NCBI GenBank assembly: GCA_011389735.1
Contig: JAABTS010000052.1
Span: 1 to 35,402 of the forward strand
Origin: Desulfobacteraceae bacterium
GTDB taxonomy: Bacteria; Desulfobacterota; Desulfobacteria; Desulfobacterales; JAABTS01
Length of the DNA stretch: 35,402 bases
Reading direction: 5' to 3'
The notes beneath the pieces were generated by a model. It did not search any database. It was not told the origin of the DNA and saw nothing but the letters and a program-made list of their open reading frames with translations. A program made the position numbers and the translations under genes. Position 1 is the first letter of the stretch, and the number at the start of each line of letters is the position of its first letter. Positions 25,801-33,631 of this stretch are shown here, piece by piece.

Positions 25801-26300
25801 TGAATACGCTTAGGAATCACCTTAAACAAAGGCTTCCCGATTATATGATTCCGAATCACATCATTCAGTTGGATAGATTCCCGCTGACATCCAACAACAA
25901 GATCGACCGGAAAGCGCTTCCGGAACCCGAAGGCGTCCGTCCGGAACTTGAATCTCGATACGCCGCCCCGGCGACGGAAATTGAAACACGGATCACGGAC
26001 ATCTGGCGCGATGTTCTCAAGCTCGATAGAGCGGGAGTGCACGATAATTTTTTCGATTTGGGCGGCCATTCGCTCTCCATGATTCAGGTTCGCAGCCGCC
26101 TGAACGAAACACTCGGCAAAAACCTGACCGTTGTGGAACTTTTTAAATATCCGACGATCCGGTCTCTCGCGGATTACATCTCGGAAAGCGGTTCCGGGGA
26201 TACGCGTTCAAGCGGGCGGGAACGGGCGTTTAAACGGGAATCCCGCAAGGATTCGGTCAAAAATCGAAAGGCGTCCCGATTAAAACGCAGAAACAAATAA
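22878..26300 (+). CDS. NRPS module C-A-PCP predicted to add threonine
   Basis: 1140 residues. A short N-terminal helical segment (IEDLTRRALEGDPDSLQELR) may be a docking element. The condensation domain (about 42-480) has canonical HHIVSDGWS (H179, H180, D184), LCL-like. The adenylation domain (about 510-1010) has VIYTSGSTGLPKG near 658, FDFSVWEMYG, YVIFGGDKL and MYGITETTVHV. The PCP has S1065 in LGGHSLSMIQV. Specificity positions read D-F-W-N-I-G-M-V-H-(K), the canonical threonine code. No epimerase or methyltransferase domain is present. The C-terminus carries a strongly basic 36-residue tail rich in Arg, Lys and Ser. The ATG overlaps the previous stop by one base, with GAGGA upstream. Confidence 0.95.
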   Translation: MTTIEDLTRRALEGDPDSLQELRNRGLLDSAKAASHEKTAVYPLSHAQKRLWFQCRFQGASAAYNMPAAFQLDGNLDENAFTAAFEKIVQRHESLRTVFVLEDTEPLQHIRAKSDFKVVVQDLTGSEDPPADALETARRAALEPFDLSAGPLIRVSLLRIAISTVDPMKNRYMMLFNMHHIVSDGWSIDVLIREFVEFYHAFRENRDPSPAPLRIHYKDYAAWQAKQSAGEGVNRHRDYWIEKLSGDIPILDLPADFPRPPVQTFSGNTIGAEFNETETENIMRLARDFGTTLFITLTAAVKVLLHRYTGKQDIIVGSPVAGREHPDLEDQIGFYVNTLALRDVIDATKPFADVLNQVRRTVTEAYDHQAYPFDRLVEELNLRRDLARSPLFDVVTALHGSPPSFALDSVSVTPVEIEFPSAKFDITFHFSLHNGRLSLDTEYRTDLFCEERIRNMALHLQTLFQSIVEDPERPVYALSILPEQERTLILDVFNDTAAAYPSDSTITGLFESVAKRFPDRTAVIYEDKTTDYRKLNRIADAIAGAVRSVCNPAPDERIAVILGRTEYTPAALIGVLKSGGAYVPVDPAYPEERIRYILEDGGCRAVVTETEFVALVKGLNPIGGADLPIIDVRALNPAEDSKPPSAREPVHPDHAAYVIYTSGSTGLPKGCVVTHRNVVRLMMNDRLDFTFSPDDAWIAAHSFCFDFSVWEMYGALLYGGRLVIAKSEETRDPEALLDLIRKHRATVLNQTPAAFYNLIDAELKQPEHRLDSHLRYVIFGGDKLNPAYLKPWADLYSPERIELINMYGITETTVHVSFGPLKRRDIDGASGVSPIGSPLPETRVYVCDRWMNLQPVGIPGELYVAGSGVSRGYLNREELTREKFLADPFRPGERMYRTGDVGRWMYDGTMEFFGRNDHQIQIRGFRVEPGEIETCLASHPDVEKAVATVIQGRHETLELVAYIVGRNVGADPVNLNTLRNHLKQRLPDYMIPNHIIQLDRFPLTSNNKIDRKALPEPEGVRPELESRYAAPATEIETRITDIWRDVLKLDRAGVHDNFFDLGGHSLSMIQVRSRLNETLGKNLTVVELFKYPTIRSLADYISESGSGDTRSSGRERAFKRESRKDSVKNRKASRLKRRNK

Positions 26301-26316
26301 AGCATGAGAATTTTTT

Positions 26317-29300
26317 ATGATCGATGAACAACTGCTTAACGGCTACGGGGATTCGGCGGTCGCGGTAATCGGGATGGCCGGCCGGTTTCCGGGAGCGCCC
26401 GATATCGAAACGTTCCGGCGTAACCTGAACGCCGGCGTGGAATCCATATCTTTTTTTACGCCGGAAGAACTTCTCGAATCCGGCGTTCCTCCTGAGATCG
26501 CCAATCATCCCAACTATGTCGCCGCCAAAGCCTGCCTGGAAAATATCGAATGGTTCGACGCTGAATTTTTCGGCTTTTCGCCAAAGGAGGCCATGCTCAC
26601 CGATGTTCAACACAGGGTTTTTTTGGAATGCGCGTGGACGGCGATGGAAAACGCGGGGTATGATCCGCGTCGCAACACGGCTCCGGTCGGCGTCTACGCC
26701 GGGATGGACATGAGCACATATTTTCTTCATAACCTGTATCCATACCTTTCCGTAACGCCGTCCGCGAGCGCTTTCGAGATCATGCTGGCCAATGAAAAAG
26801 ATTTCCTGGCCACGCGAACGTCCTACAAGCTGAATCTAAAAGGGCCGGCCGTCAATGTGCAGTCCGCCTGTTCCACATCGCTGACCGCGGCGCATCTGGC
26901 GTGCCAGGCGCTGCTGGCTGGCGAATGCGACATGGCTATGGCCGGCGGCGTATCCATAACCGTGCCCTCCAAAGCGGGCTATATGTACGAAGAAGGCATG
27001 ATTTTCTCAAAGGACGGCCATTGCAGGGCCTTTGACGAAAACGCCTCCGGAACCGTGGGCGGAAACGGATGCGGGATCGTGGTTCTCAAACGCTTTGAGG
27101 ACGCCGTGGCGGACGGAGATCATATTTATGCGGTCATTCGAGGATCCGCGGCCAACAATGACGGTTCCGCCAAGGCCGGTTTCACGGCCCCCGGCGCGGC
27201 CGGACAGGCGGATGTCATCGCGGAGGCCCTTTCTGTTGCGGATGTGGATCCGGAAACCGTCACTTATGTGGAAACCCACGGTACCGGCACGGTGCTTGGA
27301 GATCCCATTGAAATCGCGGCTCTGGCCGAGGCGTTTCAAACCTCCCGAAAAGGATATTGCGCCGTCGGGTCGGTCAAAACCAATATCGGCCACCTGAACT
27401 CGGCCGCCGGCGTCGTTGGCCTGATCAAGACCGTGCTGTCCTTGTATCACGGTGAAATTCCCCCGGTTGTCAATTTTGAACGTCCCAATTCCCGGATTTC
27501 TTTTGAAGACACCCCGTTCCATGTCAACACCCGCCTGGCCGAATGGTCTATGGAAGGCGCTCCCCGCAGAGCCGGCGTAAGTTCATTCGGTATCGGCGGA
27601 ACCAACGTGCATATGGTTCTTGAAGAATTTCGCTCACAGGGGATTTGCAATCCCCGGCGGCGTCGGAAGGACGCGCGGGTTACAAACCCGCTCGGAGCCG
27701 TGGTTGAAATACGAAAACATCCTGAAGAATTCAAAACCGGCGGTCATGAAAATACGAATGATAAACATGCGGATTTGAACGGCCGCGCCCGCCATCTGAT
27801 CGCCCTGTCCGCCCGTTCCAAACACGCGCTGGATATATCCGTATCCAATCTGGCGGAGTGGATAGAGGAAAAGCCGGGCGTCCGGTTACAAGACGTCGCT
27901 TACACTTTGCAGACCGGGCGGACCGCCTTTCCGATTCGCCGTATCCGGGTATGCCGGGAACTCCGGGACGCCGTTTCCAATGTGGAGCATTTGGAATCCG
28001 GGCTTGCATTCGAAGGCCGTGCGCCTGACCATCGGCCGCCGGTCGTGTTCATGTTTTCAGGCCAGGGCTCGCAATACTCCGGCATGGGACGGGGAATTTA
28101 CGACACGGAACCGGTGTTCCGGGCTCAGATCGACCTTTGCGCGGACCTTCTGGCCCCGCATATGGGGCTCGATTTAAGAGAAATTCTCTTTGAGGATTCC
28201 GGATCAGCCGATGCTTTAACCCATGCTCCGAGGGAATTTGCAAACCCCGCCGACCGGGACCCGGAATACGCGGGTTACAAACCCGCTCAGAGCAGTACTT
28301 TATCCTCACGGATAACCCGAACCGATGTGGCTCAGCCCGCATTGTTCGCTATCGAATATGCGCTTGCCCGGTTATGGATGTCCTTGGGCGTGGCGCCGGC
28401 CGCGATGATCGGCCACAGTGTCGGCGAATATACGGCCGCGTGTATTGCAGGCGTATTCCGGCTGGAAGACGCGCTGACTCTGGTGTCGGCGAGGGGGCGG
28501 CTGATGGGAAATCTTCCCGGCGGGGCCATGCTGGCCGTGTCTTTACCTGAACATCGAATCAACCGTTTGATCACCGGAAACGTTTGTATGGCGGCGGTCA
28601 ACAGCCCGTCCTTATGTACGGTTTCCGGACCGGCCCCGGAAATCAGCGCGCTGGAGGCCGAACTGGAACGACAAAACATCCCTTGCAAACGTCTTCATAC
28701 ATCCCACGCCTTCCATTCCGGGATGGTCGAACCGGTTATGAAACCGTTCTCCGAACTGGTTCGATCCGTTCCGCGAAACGCCCCGGCGATTCCTTATATT
28801 TCCAATGTCTCCGGAACCTGGATAAAGCATGAGGAAGCTGTCGATCCGGACTACTGGAGCCGTCATCTCAGAAATCCGGTCAGATTCTCTCAAGGCTTTG
28901 AAGAACTGGCGCGGCGTCCGGGTCAACTGTACCTGGAAATCGGCCCCGGCGGGACACTCTGCACCCTGGCTGCTGCTCATGTCAAAAACCCGTCGAATCC
29001 AACCATATTCTCCTCCCTGCCCCATCCGCTCGATAAAAGCGCGGATTCCGCCCGCCTTCTCAGCACACTCGGCAAATTATGGGTCAAGGGCGTTGAAATC
29101 GATTGGGAAAGCTATTACAGCCATGAACCTCACCGCCGGATTCCGCTCCCCACTTACCCGTTCGAACGAAAACGGTTCTGGATGGAGCCGCCCGCGAAAC
29201 CTTCTGTTCTTTCCGCCGGCCCGATCGACACCGTTTGCCCCGAGAGGGAATACGCGGGTTACAAACCCGCCCGGAGCAGTACCGAACCCGAAACCGTTTC

Positions 29301-32300
29301 CGACGCCGCCGCGCCAAAAACTCCTGTAGAAAAAACAGTGGCGGCTATTTTCATCGATCTGCTGGGAATTGAATCCGCGGGCGTTCACGATGATTTTTTT
29401 GAACTGGGAGGAAATTCGCTTACCGCCGCTCAGATTTTGACGAGACTTAGGGATTCGTTTCAGACGGCGCCGTCCCTTCGCCGATTTTTCCAGGGCCCCA
29501 CCATTGAAGCCGTATCGAATTTTATCGAAAAGGCCGGGGCCGATTCAGCGGCGTCACCGGAAAAAAGCCTGGAAAACGCCCTGCCGCCGATAGAACCAGT
29601 CGCCGCCGCCGAACATTATCCGGCGTCCAACGCCCAGCGGCGGTTATGGCTGTTGAGCCGCATGGGGAGCGGCAATGAAGCCTATAATATGCCCTGGGCC
29701 CTTTTGCTGAAAGGCGAACCGGACATCGCAGCCATGAAACGGTGTTTTTCGGAACTGATCTCCCGTCATGAATCCCTGAGAACAACCTTCAGGCTAGTGG
29801 ACGACGAACCCAGGCAGTACGTCGCGGATGCTATGGAAACGCCGTTCGACTATTGGGATTTGTCGAATGTCCCGGGCGCCGTGGATCGGATTCCGGACAT
29901 CATGGAACGCGAAGCCCTGAAGCCGTTCGACCTGGAAAACGGCCCGCTTATCCGCGTTCGGGTGTTCAAGACCGGGGAAAAACGCTATATCCTGCTGGTG
30001 AACATGCATCACATCATCTCCGACGGATGGTCCATGAGCGTCATCATCCGGGAATTCAGGGAATTGTACGCCGCGTTCCGGAAAGGAGCCGACTGTCCGC
30101 TCCCGCCGCTTCCCATCCAATACAAGGATTACGCCGGATGGCAGCACCGGCTGCTCGAACGTCCGGAGACCGAAAGACATAGGCGATACTGGCGTGACAA
30201 ATTGAGTGGCGATATCGCCGTTTTGAACCTGCCGGCCGATTTCACCCGTCCCGCCTATCAAACCTTTTCAGGGGACGCCGTGAGTTTTCGACTGAACGCC
30301 GAACGTACCCGAAAACTTCGGGATCTGGCCCGGAAACACCGGGTGAGTTCATTTATGACCGTTCTGGCGGTTGTCAAAGCGCTTTTGCACCGGTACACGG
30401 ATCAGGAAGATATTATCGTGGGAGCGCCCACGGCGGGCCGGATTCATCCGGATCTCGAAAACCAGGTCGGTTTTTACCTCAATACGCTGACGCTTCGGGA
30501 CCAGGTATCCGGAGACGCCCCGTTTTCCGATCTTTTGAAACAGGTCGCCCAAACCGCGGCCGAAGCCTTTGACCATCAGTCGTATCCGTTCGACCGGCTC
30601 GTGGACGAACTGCCGCTGCACAGAGACATCAGCCGGTCGCCCCTTTTTGACGTGCTTGTCGTCATGCAGAACATTCAGCCCGTTGACCTGTCGCTCCCGG
30701 ATCTCCAAATTTCCGTCATGGAAAACGTGGCGGCGGTCAGCAAATACGATCTGACGTTTGAATTTTTCGATCATGAGGATGAAATCCCGGTCAACCTGAA
30801 ATACAACACCGATATTTTTCTCCGGGAACGAATCCGGCGAATGGCGGGGCATCTGGAAACGCTGATTGACAGCATCGCCGATGATGATTCCCGGCCGGTC
30901 GGAGGTTTGAATATTTTGACGGCGGACGAACGGGTTCAATTGACGGCTGAGTTCAACGACACGCGCCGGAATTTTCCTGAATCTGAAACCGTGGCGGCGA
31001 TGGTCGAAAAACAGGCCGCCCGCACTCCGGATCGAACCGCCCTGATTTTTGAAGACCGTCGTGTGGCCTATAGCGATTTCAACGCCGCCGCCAACAGCAT
31101 CGCCCGCCGGTTGATCGATGCAGGCTCCGGCCCCGGAATGAGGATCGCTGTTCTGGCGGACCGGTCTCCTGAAACCGCGGCGGCCGTGTTCGCCGTTCTC
31201 AAAACCGGCGCCGCGGTTTTGGGCGTCGATCCCGAATATCCGCCGGAACGAATCGCTTTCATGGCCGACGACGCGTCAATCGAGATCATGCTGGTCATGA
31301 AAACATACGAATCACTGGTCGATCCCGAAAAACAGAGGCTTATCGTGTTCGATTCAATCGATACGACGATGGGGGAACCGAATCCGGGCCGAATGATCGA
31401 TCCGAACAGCCCGGCGTATATCGTTTACACATCCGGTTCCACCGGCTTGCCCAAAGGCGTACTCAACACGCACCTCGGGTTGGGCAACCAGTTGCAATGG
31501 CGAAACAGTTTTTTCAATCCGCAACCGGATGATAAAATACTCCATAAGACCCAGCCGTCCTTCGATAATTCCGTGTGGGAGATTTTTCATCCCTTGAGTT
31601 GCGGAGCGGCCGTTGTCATCGCGAAACCCGGCGGCCATAAGGATGCGGCCTATATCCGGGATTTGATTCAGGAACACCGGATCACCACGGCGCATTTCGT
31701 CCCGTCCATGCTTCGGATTTTTTTGGATACGCCGGGCGTGGAACATTGCACGTCTCTGAAACGAATCTTATCCGGAGGCGAACCGCTCCCCGCCGATTTG
31801 CTGAATGAATGCAAAAAACGCCTGCCCGCCGATGTTTACAATCTTTACGGCCAGTCGGAAACGGCCATGAACGTCACGGTGTATCCTTGCAAACATCATG
31901 ACGGGCAATCCGAAGTTCCTATAGGGCGGCCCCTCGCCAACACCCGGATTTATATCACCGACAGGCGGATGAATTTGCAGCCGATCGGCGTACCCGGCGA
32001 ATTGCTCGTGGCCGGCCGGGGCCTGGCGAAGGAATATATCAACCGCCCTGAATTGAACCTATCCCGATTCATTTCCAACCCCTTTGAACCGGAATCCGGC
32101 GGCCGGCTGTTCAAGACCGGCGATGTGGGCCGATGGCTGTCCGGCGGCGATATCCTTTTATCCGGCCGGAACGACGATCAGATCAAAATTCGCGGATACC
32201 GAATCGAACCAGGGGAAATCGAACGGCGGCTGACGGCTCACCCCGCAGTACACCGGGCCGCGGTCAAATCGACGGAAGTCGACGGAATTCAGGAACTTAC

Positions 32301-33630
32301 GGCCTACCTGACACCCGCGGACGGCGGGCCGCCGGATGCGCAAACATTACGGGATCATGTCAAAAAAGCCCTTCCTTATTATATGGTCCCTTCCCGATTC
32401 GTATTTCTGGACACCCTGCCTCTGACGGCCGGCGGAAAACTGGATCGAAAAAAATTGACCCCGGATACGGGAATGGCCGAAATGGAACGAAAAACGGAAA
32501 AGCCTGGGAACGAAACGGAAATCAGGCTGGCCGCGATCTGGTCGGAACTGCTCAACGTAAATAGTGTTGGAATAAGAGACAATTTTTTCGATCTGGGGGG
32601 CCACAGCCTGAGAGCGGCCCGGATGGTGGGAAAAATACACAAAACCTTCGGCATGGAAATCCCGCTGGGCGATATTTTCCTCCACCCGACCATTGCGGAA
32701 CTGGCGGATAGAATCCGAAGGGGACAGTCTCCAGCTCCGGACGCCGCAGAATCCTTTTCGCCGCTGGCCTGCATTCAGGCCCACGGCCGCAAACCGCCGA
32801 TGTTTTTTGTCCATATCGCACGCGGCGATGTGTTTTGTTATGCGGAACTGTCCAGAGCGCTCGGGCCGGACTACCCGTTCTATGGGCTTCGGGCCTTCGG
32901 GCTAGATCCGGGAACATCGCCGCTGACCCGTGTCGAAGACATGGCGGCCGCCTATATCGACGCCATTCAATCGGTTTACCCGCATGGACCGTATATTATC
33001 GGCGGCCATTCCCGAGGCGGGGTCGTCGCTTATGAAATGGCGCAACAATTCAAAGCGCGAGGCGAAGACATTCCGGCGATCATTTTTATCGACGCATTCG
33101 CCCCCGATTTTCTTGAAAGGCCTGAAAATTTATGGGATTACTTCATGCAATTCAAGCATGTCGTCGCCGTCGATGATATACCGGATTTTTACAGCCGGAT
33201 CCGGGGAATCGATATCCGAAACGGTATGGACGGCGTAAAGGCGGATTTTCTGTCGCTTTCCAGGAACGAGCAATTGGATGTCATGCTGGAAGGCGCTAAA
33301 CGGTCTAACGTGTTCGACGAGGATATTTCGGACGTGGATACGGCCTTGCAGCGCAGGATCGTCCGAGTCGCCGTGGAAAGCGGGCTTTCGGTGGCGCGAT
33401 ATCAAAGCATGAAGCCCTATGAGGGCAGGATCATACTGTTTCGAGCCACGGACAACCTGTTCGTCAAACATTTCGCCGTGCGAATGGACGACGACCCGGC
33501 CCTTGGATGGGGACGACATGCAAACCATATCGAAACCCACGATATCGACGGCGCGGATCATGCGTCGATTGTTCAACATCCTTATGTCGCGCGGCTGGCC
33601 CAAAAACTGGCGGACCGTCTGCAGAGATGA
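26317..33630 (+). CDS. Hybrid PKS-NRPS: KS-AT-ACP-C-A-PCP-TE
   Basis: 2437 residues. The KS (about 12-435) has an intact triad: Cys in VQSACSTSL, His in ETHGTGT and in KTNIGHLNSAAG. The AT (about 574-900) has GHSVGEY and HAFHS, the malonyl-CoA type. The ACP has S1034 (LGGNSL). The C domain (about 1100-1540) has HHIISDGWS (H1231). The A domain (about 1560-2055) has YTSGSTGLPKG near 1704. The PCP has S2097 (LGGHSLRAARM). The TE (about 2150-2437) has nucleophile S2232 in GGHSRGG and a late His in ADHASIVQHP. No KR, DH, ER or MT is present, so the malonate unit should stay a beta-ketone. Specificity positions read D-N-W-H-L-G-L-M-N-(K), unassigned, partly serine-like. Three structured repeats are inserted in frame at residues about 440-462, 635-661 and 974-990. 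Starts 16 bp after the previous gene; ribosome binding site weak. Confidence 0.95.
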   Translation: MIDEQLLNGYGDSAVAVIGMAGRFPGAPDIETFRRNLNAGVESISFFTPEELLESGVPPEIANHPNYVAAKACLENIEWFDAEFFGFSPKEAMLTDVQHRVFLECAWTAMENAGYDPRRNTAPVGVYAGMDMSTYFLHNLYPYLSVTPSASAFEIMLANEKDFLATRTSYKLNLKGPAVNVQSACSTSLTAAHLACQALLAGECDMAMAGGVSITVPSKAGYMYEEGMIFSKDGHCRAFDENASGTVGGNGCGIVVLKRFEDAVADGDHIYAVIRGSAANNDGSAKAGFTAPGAAGQADVIAEALSVADVDPETVTYVETHGTGTVLGDPIEIAALAEAFQTSRKGYCAVGSVKTNIGHLNSAAGVVGLIKTVLSLYHGEIPPVVNFERPNSRISFEDTPFHVNTRLAEWSMEGAPRRAGVSSFGIGGTNVHMVLEEFRSQGICNPRRRRKDARVTNPLGAVVEIRKHPEEFKTGGHENTNDKHADLNGRARHLIALSARSKHALDISVSNLAEWIEEKPGVRLQDVAYTLQTGRTAFPIRRIRVCRELRDAVSNVEHLESGLAFEGRAPDHRPPVVFMFSGQGSQYSGMGRGIYDTEPVFRAQIDLCADLLAPHMGLDLREILFEDSGSADALTHAPREFANPADRDPEYAGYKPAQSSTLSSRITRTDVAQPALFAIEYALARLWMSLGVAPAAMIGHSVGEYTAACIAGVFRLEDALTLVSARGRLMGNLPGGAMLAVSLPEHRINRLITGNVCMAAVNSPSLCTVSGPAPEISALEAELERQNIPCKRLHTSHAFHSGMVEPVMKPFSELVRSVPRNAPAIPYISNVSGTWIKHEEAVDPDYWSRHLRNPVRFSQGFEELARRPGQLYLEIGPGGTLCTLAAAHVKNPSNPTIFSSLPHPLDKSADSARLLSTLGKLWVKGVEIDWESYYSHEPHRRIPLPTYPFERKRFWMEPPAKPSVLSAGPIDTVCPEREYAGYKPARSSTEPETVSDAAAPKTPVEKTVAAIFIDLLGIESAGVHDDFFELGGNSLTAAQILTRLRDSFQTAPSLRRFFQGPTIEAVSNFIEKAGADSAASPEKSLENALPPIEPVAAAEHYPASNAQRRLWLLSRMGSGNEAYNMPWALLLKGEPDIAAMKRCFSELISRHESLRTTFRLVDDEPRQYVADAMETPFDYWDLSNVPGAVDRIPDIMEREALKPFDLENGPLIRVRVFKTGEKRYILLVNMHHIISDGWSMSVIIREFRELYAAFRKGADCPLPPLPIQYKDYAGWQHRLLERPETERHRRYWRDKLSGDIAVLNLPADFTRPAYQTFSGDAVSFRLNAERTRKLRDLARKHRVSSFMTVLAVVKALLHRYTDQEDIIVGAPTAGRIHPDLENQVGFYLNTLTLRDQVSGDAPFSDLLKQVAQTAAEAFDHQSYPFDRLVDELPLHRDISRSPLFDVLVVMQNIQPVDLSLPDLQISVMENVAAVSKYDLTFEFFDHEDEIPVNLKYNTDIFLRERIRRMAGHLETLIDSIADDDSRPVGGLNILTADERVQLTAEFNDTRRNFPESETVAAMVEKQAARTPDRTALIFEDRRVAYSDFNAAANSIARRLIDAGSGPGMRIAVLADRSPETAAAVFAVLKTGAAVLGVDPEYPPERIAFMADDASIEIMLVMKTYESLVDPEKQRLIVFDSIDTTMGEPNPGRMIDPNSPAYIVYTSGSTGLPKGVLNTHLGLGNQLQWRNSFFNPQPDDKILHKTQPSFDNSVWEIFHPLSCGAAVVIAKPGGHKDAAYIRDLIQEHRITTAHFVPSMLRIFLDTPGVEHCTSLKRILSGGEPLPADLLNECKKRLPADVYNLYGQSETAMNVTVYPCKHHDGQSEVPIGRPLANTRIYITDRRMNLQPIGVPGELLVAGRGLAKEYINRPELNLSRFISNPFEPESGGRLFKTGDVGRWLSGGDILLSGRNDDQIKIRGYRIEPGEIERRLTAHPAVHRAAVKSTEVDGIQELTAYLTPADGGPPDAQTLRDHVKKALPYYMVPSRFVFLDTLPLTAGGKLDRKKLTPDTGMAEMERKTEKPGNETEIRLAAIWSELLNVNSVGIRDNFFDLGGHSLRAARMVGKIHKTFGMEIPLGDIFLHPTIAELADRIRRGQSPAPDAAESFSPLACIQAHGRKPPMFFVHIARGDVFCYAELSRALGPDYPFYGLRAFGLDPGTSPLTRVEDMAAAYIDAIQSVYPHGPYIIGGHSRGGVVAYEMAQQFKARGEDIPAIIFIDAFAPDFLERPENLWDYFMQFKHVVAVDDIPDFYSRIRGIDIRNGMDGVKADFLSLSRNEQLDVMLEGAKRSNVFDEDISDVDTALQRRIVRVAVESGLSVARYQSMKPYEGRIILFRATDNLFVKHFAVRMDDDPALGWGRHANHIETHDIDGADHASIVQHPYVARLAQKLADRLQR
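27632..27698. repeat. Cloverleaf-like element in the KS-AT linker, variant middle arm
   Basis: Arm A GGGGATT-TGC-AATCCCC (27639-27655) and arm C GCGGGTT-ACA-AACCCGC (27675-27691) are identical to the intergenic copy. The middle arm is an unrelated hairpin, GCGTC-GGAAG-GACGC (27660-27674). The closing stem is only GCTC/GAGC. It is read in a different frame from the other PKS copies (giving GICNPRRRRKD, then ARVTNPLGA). It lies just after the KS C-terminal VHMVLEE. Confidence 0.8.
28224..28294. repeat. Cloverleaf-like element inside the acyltransferase domain
   Basis: A near-identical 71-nt copy of the intergenic element, with closing stem TGCTCCGAG (28224-28232) / CTCAGAGCA (28286-28294) carrying one mismatch. 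Arm A has two stem mismatches; the GGACCCGG middle arm and GCGGGTTACAAACCCGC arm are intact. It encodes HAPREFANPADRDPEYAGYK and onward, in frame between LREILFEDSGSADALT and TDVAQPALFAIEYAL, at a variable-looking loop of the AT fold. Confidence 0.85.
29236..29278. repeat. Shortened cloverleaf-like element in the AT-ACP linker
   Basis: A 43-nt derivative. The left flank TGCCCCGAG and right flank CCCGGAGCA enclose only arm C (GCGGGTTACAAACCCGC, 29254-29270); arms A and B are missing. It encodes EYAGYKPARSST in the same frame as the AT copy and lies between the post-AT motif PFERKRFWMEPP and the ACP. Confidence 0.75.
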
Positions 33631-33631
33631 C

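Noticed and set aside
20200-26069. Long open frames on the minus strand within the NRPS genes (for example 21238-22449, 20200-21057, 25260-26069).
   Set aside because: They are antisense to strongly conserved C and A domains, match no family, and are a known by-product of the GC-rich codon use here.
27640-29280. PKS repeats considered as signs of a broken gene or assembly error.
   Set aside because: The reading frame is continuous through all three copies and the motifs on both sides are intact.
33419-33631. 71-codon N-terminal extension of the MFS exporter.
   Set aside because: It overlaps the thioesterase coding sequence in another frame; the transporter's first membrane segment begins right after the ATG at 33632.
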